64,000 bases of DNA from NCBI GenBank assembly GCA_951813615.1, contig OX638377.1, positions 4,614,599 through 4,678,598 on the forward strand, given 5' to 3'. Source of the stretch: an uncultured Latescibacterota bacterium. Its GTDB lineage: Bacteria; Latescibacterota; UBA2968; UBA8231. How positions within the stretch are numbered: the first letter of the stretch is position 1; each line of letters starts with the position of its first letter. The position numbers were made by a program, and so were the translations under genes. Under the pieces are notes generated by a model that was not told the origin of the DNA, searched no databases, and worked only from the letters and a program-made list of their open reading frames with translations. Shown here piece after piece: positions 50,691 through 58,344 of this stretch.

Positions 50691-51656
50691 TTAATGAGAA
50701 AGCAACGATTTGATCCGTCCCCACGACTGGGACTCGACGCTCGTCGCAGTAGCAGAAAGGACGACAGGTTGCCACGCGGGATAATCTCCGCCCAAACCGT
50801 TGGTCAGATTAACCAAGTTGCTCCCGTCTATATCAACAACCCAAACCTCCCTGTCCCCTTGCTCGTTAGCGGCATAGAAGGCGATTCTCATGCTGTCAGG
50901 AGACCAAGTAGAGTGAGCCACTCTAGACCAGCCGGGTTCAAGTTCAGCTTGTTGATAGGGTAGATCGGGAAGGGGAACATACCAGAAATTTTCTATCTGG
51001 TCAGAAGGCTGCGGCCCCTCAGTAGGGGGGTAGCCAGCTAGGCCAGCTAGGCGTGTAGGGGCGTAGCTAGTTAGGCGTAGATAGGCATTGCCCTCGGGGT
51101 CCTGCAACACGACGGTTGCTCGTTTAGTCCCGTCTGGAGAACGATTGGAATTATCGAAGAACCGGCGGACTATTCCAGTCCCGTCCGTCCGAGATATAGG
51201 TGAGGAGCCGCTGCCGTCCAGTGCCACAGCGAATAGCTGTTGGGGGTCCCGCAGGTAGTAGTAAATGCTACTTCCGTCTTCAGCCCAAAAAAGCACTTCA
51301 CTTCCGGGAGTTAGAGATCCCACTTGTTGCAGATTGCCACCATCGGCGTCCATCACCCAGATATCGGCAACAGAATAATTGACCCAAATGGCACCATCGG
51401 AATCGGGCTCGTCTCTAAAGGCGAAGGCGAGATAGGCGATCTTCGTGCCATCTGGAGACCAAGTTAGGCTAACGCACTGCCCATGCCGACCTTGGGTCAA
51501 GTTGACGGGGGCGCTCCCATCCGCATTCATAATCCACACATCCCCGGACCCCTCGCGCCACGAGGTAAATGCGATTTTACCGTCGGTTTGCCCCCAGCCA
51601 GCGACAGCTAGCCCCAGCGTTGCCAAGCAGGCGATTAGTAGAGACCGATAGTTCAT
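50691..51656 (-). CDS. Secreted PD40-type propeller with SWGRIK tag
   Basis: 321 residues. Signal peptide MNYRSLLIACLATLGLAVAG. Blades: DVWIMNADGSAPVNLTQG, LTWSPDGTKIAYLAFAF, IWVMDADGGNLQQVGS, TWSPDSMRIAFYAA and VWVVDIDGSNLVNLTNG. Tail ATSVESQSWGRIKSLLSH. Same layout as 46302-47210. Lies 53 bp downstream of the next PD40 gene. Confidence 0.85.
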   Translation of the reverse strand: MNYRSLLIACLATLGLAVAGWGQTDGKIAFTSWREGSGDVWIMNADGSAPVNLTQGRHGQCVSLTWSPDGTKIAYLAFAFRDEPDSDGAIWVNYSVADIWVMDADGGNLQQVGSLTPGSEVLFWAEDGSSIYYYLRDPQQLFAVALDGSGSSPISRTDGTGIVRRFFDNSNRSPDGTKRATVVLQDPEGNAYLRLTSYAPTRLAGLAGYPPTEGPQPSDQIENFWYVPLPDLPYQQAELEPGWSRVAHSTWSPDSMRIAFYAANEQGDREVWVVDIDGSNLVNLTNGLGGDYPAWQPVVLSATATSVESQSWGRIKSLLSH

Positions 51657-51709
51657 AACGCGCCTCCTTTCGGATGGATAGATTGAATAAGAAGGTTAAA
51701 TATTATATG

Positions 51710-52639
51710 TCATGGGACTGCAAGCAGCGATTTGATCCGTCCCCAAGTCTGGACTTCGACGCTCGTAGCAGCAGGAAGCACCGGTCGCCAAGCCGGAGAG
51801 TGTCCGCCTAAGCCGTTGGTCATATTGACCAAGTGGCTCCCGTCTATATCAACGGCCCATATCTCCCTAAAGCCGTCGTTAGTGGTAAAAGAAGTGAAGG
51901 CTACCCTCGTGCTGTTGGATGCCCAAGTGAAGTCTTCGTATGGTACCATTACGCTGCTGTCAGGATGCCAGAAAGGTTGATCGGGGTTAGGCAGATCGGG
52001 CAGGGGAATGACCCGAAAGAACGAGGCCCCATGAACGAACGAGGACTCACCTTCCCTAACATCGCGGATATAGAGGCGAGCGATATTCTCTTCGTCCCCT
52101 TTTTCCCGCAGCACGATGCCTGATTCTTTGGTCCCGTCCGGGGAAACACCAGGGCGGAAGCGGCGGTATACCTCTCTCCAGTCCACGGGTGAGGAGTCAC
52201 TTCCGTCCAGCGCCATAACGAATGTATCAGGACCATCCCACCCGTCTCGAACCGGCGCGGCCATGACGGCGGTATAGTAAAGGCTACGCCCGTCTTCAGA
52301 CCACCAAAGCCTCAGTTTTTCGACTGCATCGTCTGTCACCTGTTGCGGATTACTACCGTCGGCATTCATCAACCAAATCTCCCCACCGTACGGCCAAGTC
52401 TCATCATCGTCAACGCTAATATAGGCGATCTTCGTTCCATCTGGGGACCAAGCCGGGCTAGCGCAATACCGTCCTTGGGTCAGGTTGACGGGATCGCTCC
52501 CATCCGCATTCATAATCCACACGTCATCGTACCCGTTGCGGTGGGAGATAAATGCTATTTTATCATCGGCTTGCCCCCAGCCAGCGACGGCCAGTCCCAG
52601 TGTTGCTAAGCAGACGATCAGTAGAGATCGATAGTTCAT
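51710..52639 (-). CDS. Secreted PD40-type propeller with SWGRIK tag
   Basis: 309 residues. Signal peptide MNYRSLLIVCLATLGLAVAG. Blades: DVWIMNADGSDPVNLTQG, PAWSPDGTKIAYISVDD, IWLMNADGSNPQQVTDD, WASNSTRVAFTSF and IWAVDIDGSHLVNMTNG. Tail ATSVEVQTWGRIKSLLAVP, the only copy with TWG in place of SWG. Starts 32 bp after the WD40 gene 52672-53736. Confidence 0.85.
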   Translation of the reverse strand: MNYRSLLIVCLATLGLAVAGWGQADDKIAFISHRNGYDDVWIMNADGSDPVNLTQGRYCASPAWSPDGTKIAYISVDDDETWPYGGEIWLMNADGSNPQQVTDDAVEKLRLWWSEDGRSLYYTAVMAAPVRDGWDGPDTFVMALDGSDSSPVDWREVYRRFRPGVSPDGTKESGIVLREKGDEENIARLYIRDVREGESSFVHGASFFRVIPLPDLPNPDQPFWHPDSSVMVPYEDFTWASNSTRVAFTSFTTNDGFREIWAVDIDGSHLVNMTNGLGGHSPAWRPVLPAATSVEVQTWGRIKSLLAVP

Positions 52640-52671
52640 ATCGTGGCTCCTTTCAGAAGGTTAGGAATGGT

Positions 52672-53736
52672 TTAGTCGCCGACACGGTCTTGCAAATGTC
52701 CTCTTTTGATCCGACCCCACGAGGTCTCGGCCACGGCCGTCGGCTCTCCGCTGGTATAAGACGCGATGTCCCAGAAACGCACCCCGTTGTTGTCGTATCC
52801 CCCGCTAGCCAACGTGCCCCCAGCCGGTGCATAGGCCACACTAGTGACCCCTTTTGTATGCCCGCTGAGTGTAGCGAGGAGGTCTCCTGTCGCTACATCC
52901 CAAAGACGAACCGTGTCATCGCTCCCCCCACTGGCTAGCGTACTCCCATCCGGAGAATATGCGACACTCCAGATTCCGTCTCCGTCACTGTCGGGGTCTT
53001 CGTCCGTATGCCCGCTCAGCGTGGCAAGGAGGCTCCCTGTTGTCACATCCCAAAGACGAATCACGTTGTCACCACCTCCACTAGCCAGCATAGGGCCATT
53101 CGGCGAATACGCGATACCACAGACCCAGTCCGTATGCCCGCTCAGCGTAGCAAGGGGACTCCCTATCGCCACACCCCAAAGGCGAACCGTGCCGTCGGTA
53201 CTCCCACTGGCCAGCGTACCCCCATCTGGCGAATACGCGACGCCACAGACCCCAGCCGTATGCCCTTCAAGCGTGGCGAGGAGTTCACCTGTCGCCACAT
53301 CCCAAAGACGTATCGTGCCGTCGGTACTCCCACTGGCCAGCGTACCCCCATCTGGCGAATACGCTACACTCCAGACCTCGTCCGTATGCCCGCTCAGCGT
53401 AGCAAGGAGGGTCCCTGTCGCCACATCCCAAAGGCGTATCTTGTTGTCCCGCCCCCCGCTAGCCAGCGTGCTCCCAGCCGGTGAATACACTACACTATAG
53501 ACCTCGTCCGTATGCCCGCTCAGCGTGGTAAGGAGAGTCCCCGTCGCCACATCCCAAAGGCGTATCGTCTCGTCGGTACCCCCACTGGCCAGCGTGCCCC
53601 CATCCGGCGAATACGCTACACTCCAGATCCAAGGCGGATGTCCATTTTTTTGGGCATAGCTAATACCCGACAGGCCAAAAGCTATCAAGCAGGCGATTAA
53701 CACGAGACGAGTTTGATGCACAACTCGCGTTTTCAT
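52672..53736 (-). CDS. Secreted seven-bladed WD40 propeller with SWGRIK tag
   Basis: 354 residues from the ATG at 53736. Signal peptide MKTRVVHQTRLVLIACLIAF shared with 42248-43300. Seven WD repeats (VAYSPDGGTLASGSTDGTIR LWD), one blade with WG in place of WD and one with a DPDSDGDG insert that could bind calcium. Tail PTAVAETSWGRIKRGHLQDRVG. Second gene after the sigma-54 promoter at 54931. Confidence 0.88.
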   Translation of the reverse strand: MKTRVVHQTRLVLIACLIAFGLSGISYAQKNGHPPWIWSVAYSPDGGTLASGGTDETIRLWDVATGTLLTTLSGHTDEVYSVVYSPAGSTLASGGRDNKIRLWDVATGTLLATLSGHTDEVWSVAYSPDGGTLASGSTDGTIRLWDVATGELLATLEGHTAGVCGVAYSPDGGTLASGSTDGTVRLWGVAIGSPLATLSGHTDWVCGIAYSPNGPMLASGGGDNVIRLWDVTTGSLLATLSGHTDEDPDSDGDGIWSVAYSPDGSTLASGGSDDTVRLWDVATGDLLATLSGHTKGVTSVAYAPAGGTLASGGYDNNGVRFWDIASYTSGEPTAVAETSWGRIKRGHLQDRVGD

Positions 53737-53895
53737 AACAAACTCCCTTCGGTGAGTTTTGAGGACTCTTCCACACGCCACTTTCAACCACTCATCACGG
53801 CAGCTTCTCGTCTTCTTAACTTCTATCAGTCCAGCCACCTCAACCAGAGATATACAACCCCGTCGGCCACCTCCTTGTCCTCCTCGTCGCGGTCA

Positions 53896-54768
53896 TTAAT
53901 GGGTATTCATCGAAAGCAGCGATTTGATCCGTCCCCACGACTGGACTTCGACACCCGTAGCAGCAGGGACCGTCGGTTGCCAAGCGGGCTCGCGTCCACC
54001 TAAGCCGTTGGTCAACTCGACCCAGTTGTCCATGTCTGTATCAGCGGCCCAAATCTCAAACTGACCCATGAAATCGAGAAAACCAGCGAAGGCTATTCTC
54101 ATGCCGTCGGGCGACCAAGTAGGAAACGTTCGCCAATTTTCGTAGGGCTCGGTGTATATCAGTTTATTCTGCAGTGATTCGGGCAGGAGAAGACCCGGAT
54201 GCATGTGATCACTGGCACTGGTGCGGATGTAGAAATTGACATGCTTATGGCCCCCTCCATCCCACAACGAGACGGTTGCTAGTAGGGTTCCGTCTGGAGA
54301 AACACCAGGGAGGAAGCGGCTATATACCTCTCTCCAGTCCACAGGCGAGGAGCCACTGCCGTCCAGCGCCGTAACAAACGCATCAGGGCCGTCCCACTCG
54401 TCTGGCAGCGGCAAAGTCACGACGGCTATATAGTAAATGCTACTCCCGTCTTCAGACCAAAAAAGCCGTGCTTTATCGACAGCATCGTCTGTCACCTGTT
54501 GCGGATTACTGCCGTCGGCGTCCATCAACCAGACTTCGCCGCCGGCAATATAGGCGATCTTCATTCCGTCCGGCGACCAAGCCGGGCTAGCGCAATCCCG
54601 TCCTTGGGTTAGGTTTATGGGATCGCTCCCATCCGCATTCATAGTCCACACGTCACCGCGCCCCTCGCGGTCGGAGATAAATGCGATTTTACCGTCAGCT
54701 TGTCCCCAGCCTGCGACAGCCAGTCCCAGCGTTGCCAAGCAGACGATCAGTAGGGATCGATAGTTCAT
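53896..54768 (-). CDS. Secreted PD40-type propeller with SWGRIK tag, first gene after the sigma-54 promoter
   Basis: 290 residues from the ATG at 54768, chosen because it begins the signal peptide MNYRSLLIVCLATLGLAVAG. A second in-frame ATG at 54813 also has AAAGGAG before it and would add 15 residues; the two arose by a duplication of the leader (GATGGAGGGATTGA at 54787-54800 and 54833-54846). Blades DVWTMNADGSDPINLTQG, PAWSPDGMKIAYIAGG, VWLMDADGSNPQQVTDD and TWSPDGMRIAFAGF. Tail ATGVEVQSWGRIKSLLSMNT. Confidence 0.85.
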   Translation of the reverse strand: MNYRSLLIVCLATLGLAVAGWGQADGKIAFISDREGRGDVWTMNADGSDPINLTQGRDCASPAWSPDGMKIAYIAGGEVWLMDADGSNPQQVTDDAVDKARLFWSEDGSSIYYIAVVTLPLPDEWDGPDAFVTALDGSGSSPVDWREVYSRFLPGVSPDGTLLATVSLWDGGGHKHVNFYIRTSASDHMHPGLLLPESLQNKLIYTEPYENWRTFPTWSPDGMRIAFAGFLDFMGQFEIWAADTDMDNWVELTNGLGGREPAWQPTVPAATGVEVQSWGRIKSLLSMNTH

Positions 54769-54930
54769 AAAGCGTCTCCTTTCGGATGGAGGGATTGAGT
54801 AAGAAGAGTTCATAACACATCTCCTTTCAGATGGAGGGATTGAAGATTTACCCCAAGAGTTGGGGGTGGCTGCAAGATGACCTATTGGCGTCGCCTGCAC
54901 ACTTGGCAACAAGCATCAATAGATAGATGT

Positions 54931-54946
54931 AGCATACTTCGTGCCA
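54931..54946 (-). promoter_or_regulatory. Sigma-54-type -24/-12 promoter facing the propeller cluster
   Basis: Minus strand TGGCACGAAGTATGCT: perfect TGGCACG, four-base spacer and ATGCT (consensus TTGCW, one mismatch), with GG and GC at the required 10-bp separation. Transcription would begin near 54920, about 150 bases before the first propeller gene. It lies 134 bp from the palindrome array at 55080-55134, the normal range for activator sites of sigma-54 promoters. Confidence 0.65.
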
Positions 54947-54963
54947 CACAGCAGACCCCGCAC

Positions 54964-54996
54964 AAAAAAATCCTTTAGGATGTGCCCTAAAGGATT
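54964..54996 (-). terminator. Terminator between regulator gene and propeller promoter
   Basis: AATCCTTTA (54969-54977) and TAAAGGATT (54988-54996), followed on the minus strand by a run of seven Ts. It ends the regulator transcript just before the sigma-54 promoter, so the cluster must be transcribed from its own promoter. Confidence 0.8.
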
Positions 54997-55079
54997 GGAA
55001 AACATAGTTTTATATAGCGTGAAACTTCTTTTTATTAGGCGTGCCGTCCGTCGTCGTTACAAGTTGATCTACAAAATTC

Positions 55080-55134
55080 CGTATTTAATACGACTTTTCC
55101 CGTATTTAATACGACTCCTTTCGTATTTGATACG
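55080..55134. promoter_or_regulatory. Three palindromic sites spaced 21 bp, probable upstream activating sequences
   Basis: CGTATTTAATACG at 55080-55092 and 55101-55113 and CGTATTTGATACG at 55122-55134. Each is a 13-bp palindrome, and centres are exactly 21 bp (two helical turns) apart, so three dimers would bind one face of the DNA. They lie between the regulator stop codon and its terminator, upstream of the sigma-54 promoter, and are the best candidates for binding sites of the regulator's Fis-type HTH. Confidence 0.65.
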
Positions 55135-55173
55135 ATTTTTCACCAACAGCACCATGATCCGCGACTTTTCCCT

Positions 55174-58100
55174 TTAAGCCCCTTTCTTCGGTCGTTGCAA
55201 CCCGAACACGCGCATGCGGGAACGCAGTCGCTCCGGGTTCATGCCCAACAAGCGCGCCGCGCCCCGCTCTCCATAGATCCTCCCCTCGCTGGCTTGGAGC
55301 GCCTCCACGATTTGCTGTTTCTCGTCTTTGAATTTGGCTTCAACCGGCGGCTCAACCGGCCCCTCTTTGGCCTCGTCTTCAGCAGCCAGCGGCACATCCT
55401 CCACCTGAATAACCTCCCCTTGGCATAGCACCACCGCTCGCCGGATCAAATGCTCCAACTCGCGCACATTCCCCGGCCACGCGTACGCCTGCAAATGCTT
55501 CACTACTCCGTCGCCCAAAGCTGGCACCGGTCGCTGCAAACTTTGGGCATATCGACGCGCAAAATGCGCCGCCAAAACCGGGATGTCCTCCCGACGTTCC
55601 CGCAGCGGCGGCAGCTTCACCGGCCACACGCTCAAGCGGTAAAACAGATCTTCCCGGAACGTCCCCGCCTCAATAGCCTCTTTCAGATCCTTGTTGGTCG
55701 CCGCAATCACCCGCACATCCACTGGGATGGACCGCTCGCCGCCGACGCGGGTCAGGTAGCGATTCTCCAAGATGCGGAGCAGTGCTCGTTGGGCTTCCAA
55801 CGGCAGATCGCCGATTTCATCGAGGAACAAGGTGCCGTAGTTAGCTCGTTCAAAACAGCCGACATGCCGCTTCACGGCACCAGTAAAGGCCCCTCGCTCG
55901 TGGCCGAACAACTCGCTTTCGATCAGCCCGGCGGGCAGGGAGCCGCAATTGAGCGCGACAAAGGGCTGCCCTTGGCGTCGGCTCAGGTTGTGGATTCTCT
56001 GAGCCACCACCCCCTTACCCACACCGGTCTCGCCCATCACCAGCATCGTCATATCGGTCTCGGCCATCTGTGCAACTTCCTCCAAGAGCTGGGTCATGGC
56101 TTGGCTCTGGCTGAGAAAATCCTGATCCGTATCCCGCAGCATGTGTTCTAAGCGCTGGAGACGTACGCTCTTCTCGTCGGGGAATACCTGTACGTCAAGG
56201 CTGGCGACATCCGACATGAGGCCATCCCGATCTAAAGCCCGTACCTCAAAGCAGAATTGACCAGCCGGTACGCCGTTGTACGACACTCTGTTGGAAGACG
56301 TGAACGCACTCCACTCTTCCGCCGGGCCGTGGCCGACGAGCCGATGGCTATAGCGCATCTGCTCGGCCCCGCTTCTGAAACTAAGGCCCTGGAAGCGGAA
56401 CTGAATCTCGGGTGTGCTATCCGGGCAGGACACGGCTTGGGGCCTCTCCAACAGACGCCCCGCCATGACTTGGCGGATCACGATACCCGGGGGCGTATCG
56501 CCAGGTTGGTACGCAATCAGCCCCGCCCTCGTCCCAAACCACAACCGGCCCCGGCTATCGCGCAAAATGGCCTCGACGATATTCTCTAAGGTAGATTTAC
56601 CTAAACGGATACTCTGAAATACTCGACCATCGTACTTCAGCACGCCCCCACCGCTCGTCCCAATCCACAGACACTCCTGCTGCGGGTCAGCTACCAAGGC
56701 CATAATGCCATTGACGGACAGATCGCCTTGGTCTGCCGTAAACCGACGCACCTTTTGGGCGCGGTAGTCAAAGGCGAAAAGGCCGTTGGCCGTCCCAACC
56801 CAAAGCGTGCCTTCGTAGTCGCACAACGCACTCACATAGCCGACGGTTTCTATCCCGGCCATGTCAGACGCGTGGAAATGGCCATCTTTGTAATAGTACA
56901 GAGCCGGCGTTGCCCCATAGCTACCGATCCACAAGGTGCCTGCGCTATCCTGCAACACAACTCGGCAATTAACAGGTCCCTGCTTCTCCGCTATAAAACG
57001 GTCGTCTTCTATCCTTCCCAAACGTCCCTCGGAAGTGCCGACCTTTATGCCCCCTTCTTGGTCTGGGTATAGCTTAACTTCTTCGTAGTCGTAGCAGTTG
57101 TCTTTTGTCACCTCGATCACTTGGGCATCTTTCCCCACTCCCTTAATTACTTTGCCCTCGGGGCTCCCGTGCCAGACTTGCCCTTGGCGGTCTATCGCCA
57201 ACGCCGAGACCTTGTGCCCGGTCTCCACTGAGCGAATCCGACCGTCTTCAAGACAGGCTAGGCCTCCCATCGTGCCGATCCAGATCCGACCTTGGTGGTC
57301 TTCTCTTAGCTGGTGGACCTCGCGGTCGGGCAGGCCGTCGGCCCCGGTGTATAACTGGACACTGACCGGATCGCAAAAAATCAGTCCGCCGCCCCACAAT
57401 CCCACCCAGATATTTCCTTCGCGGTCCTCGTAGGTCAGCCGCGCCTCCGAAAAGTGAACATCCGGCAAACCGGCCGAGAACGAATGCCAGTCGGCTCCGT
57501 CGTACACTAGCACGCCCTGACGAGCCATCCACAACCAGCCTTTATCGTCCAAGCGTACATGGCGCGTACCGTGATTTACGGCCTCCGTCCCCTCGATAGC
57601 CGCGTCTGCCTTGATGAGGTCGAGCTGTTGGCTGTCTGAATCGTAGCGGCCTATCACGACTTCGGTACCAACGTAGCGAAAGGCGATCCACAGAGGGCCG
57701 GAGGCGTCTTGAGCGAATTTCCACGGCCACTGCATTGCACCGTTCTTCGCGCTCATGCGCCGACCGTCCAGGCTGATGGTCCCCAGTTGCTGCGTCGCCA
57801 GCCACGTCGTACCCGTTGTGTCGGTGACCATGTCGTACACCCACCCTAGCGGCTGACCTGCAATTTCTGTCACGCACTCTACGCATCGCCCCTCGACAAA
57901 CCAGCCTACCCCAGCGTCGGTCAGCACTCGCATCGAGCCATCGGCTTGGGGTTGCAGGCTCATTATGTCGTTGGAAGGCAGCCCGTGCTCGGTGGTGTAC
58001 ACCTGAAAACCACGCCCGTCGTATGCAGCTATCCCGCCTCCCAGCGTACCGAAGAGCAATCGCCCGTCTTGGTACTCGGCGATGCTCATTACCGTGAGAC

Positions 58101-58314
58101 TAGGTAGCCCGTCCGACAGGCCAAAAGTATCGAAATGCGCTCCGTCGAATCGGCTTACACCGCCGTCGGCCGTGGCAATCCAGAGCAGGCCGCGCTGATC
58201 TTGGTAGATGTCTTCCACCTGCATCCCGGCCAGCCCGTCGAAGACGGTGTACTGGTGTCCTAGGATGTGATCAAAGGAGCTTCTCTGTCTTGGGGGTTCG
58301 CTCGCGTCGTTCAC
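55174..58314 (-). CDS. Soluble two-propeller sensor fused to a sigma-54-dependent activator
   Basis: 1046 residues. Residues about 20-620 hold 14 Reg_prop-type blades (QRGLLWIATADGGVSRFDG, GRIWIGTMGGLACLEDG, GTLWVGTANGLFAFD), enough for two seven-bladed propellers. A Y_Y_Y domain follows (about 640-725, ending GQFCFEVRALDRDG), then an AAA+ domain with Walker A GETGVGKG (about 760), GAFTGA (about 808) for sigma-54 contact, Walker B GTLFLDEIG and the arginine-finger region FREDLFYRLSV. A Fis-type HTH (GAARLLGMNPERLRSRMRVF) ends the protein. There is no signal peptide, transmembrane helix, histidine kinase or receiver domain, unlike hybrid two-component systems with the same sensor. Likely activates the adjacent cluster. 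Confidence 0.88.
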   Translation of the reverse strand: MNDASEPPRQRSSFDHILGHQYTVFDGLAGMQVEDIYQDQRGLLWIATADGGVSRFDGAHFDTFGLSDGLPSLTVMSIAEYQDGRLLFGTLGGGIAAYDGRGFQVYTTEHGLPSNDIMSLQPQADGSMRVLTDAGVGWFVEGRCVECVTEIAGQPLGWVYDMVTDTTGTTWLATQQLGTISLDGRRMSAKNGAMQWPWKFAQDASGPLWIAFRYVGTEVVIGRYDSDSQQLDLIKADAAIEGTEAVNHGTRHVRLDDKGWLWMARQGVLVYDGADWHSFSAGLPDVHFSEARLTYEDREGNIWVGLWGGGLIFCDPVSVQLYTGADGLPDREVHQLREDHQGRIWIGTMGGLACLEDGRIRSVETGHKVSALAIDRQGQVWHGSPEGKVIKGVGKDAQVIEVTKDNCYDYEEVKLYPDQEGGIKVGTSEGRLGRIEDDRFIAEKQGPVNCRVVLQDSAGTLWIGSYGATPALYYYKDGHFHASDMAGIETVGYVSALCDYEGTLWVGTANGLFAFDYRAQKVRRFTADQGDLSVNGIMALVADPQQECLWIGTSGGGVLKYDGRVFQSIRLGKSTLENIVEAILRDSRGRLWFGTRAGLIAYQPGDTPPGIVIRQVMAGRLLERPQAVSCPDSTPEIQFRFQGLSFRSGAEQMRYSHRLVGHGPAEEWSAFTSSNRVSYNGVPAGQFCFEVRALDRDGLMSDVASLDVQVFPDEKSVRLQRLEHMLRDTDQDFLSQSQAMTQLLEEVAQMAETDMTMLVMGETGVGKGVVAQRIHNLSRRQGQPFVALNCGSLPAGLIESELFGHERGAFTGAVKRHVGCFERANYGTLFLDEIGDLPLEAQRALLRILENRYLTRVGGERSIPVDVRVIAATNKDLKEAIEAGTFREDLFYRLSVWPVKLPPLRERREDIPVLAAHFARRYAQSLQRPVPALGDGVVKHLQAYAWPGNVRELEHLIRRAVVLCQGEVIQVEDVPLAAEDEAKEGPVEPPVEAKFKDEKQQIVEALQASEGRIYGERGAARLLGMNPERLRSRMRVFGLQRPKKGA

Positions 58315-58344
58315 CTACGCCTTCTCTTTTCTAAAATTGGTCGT

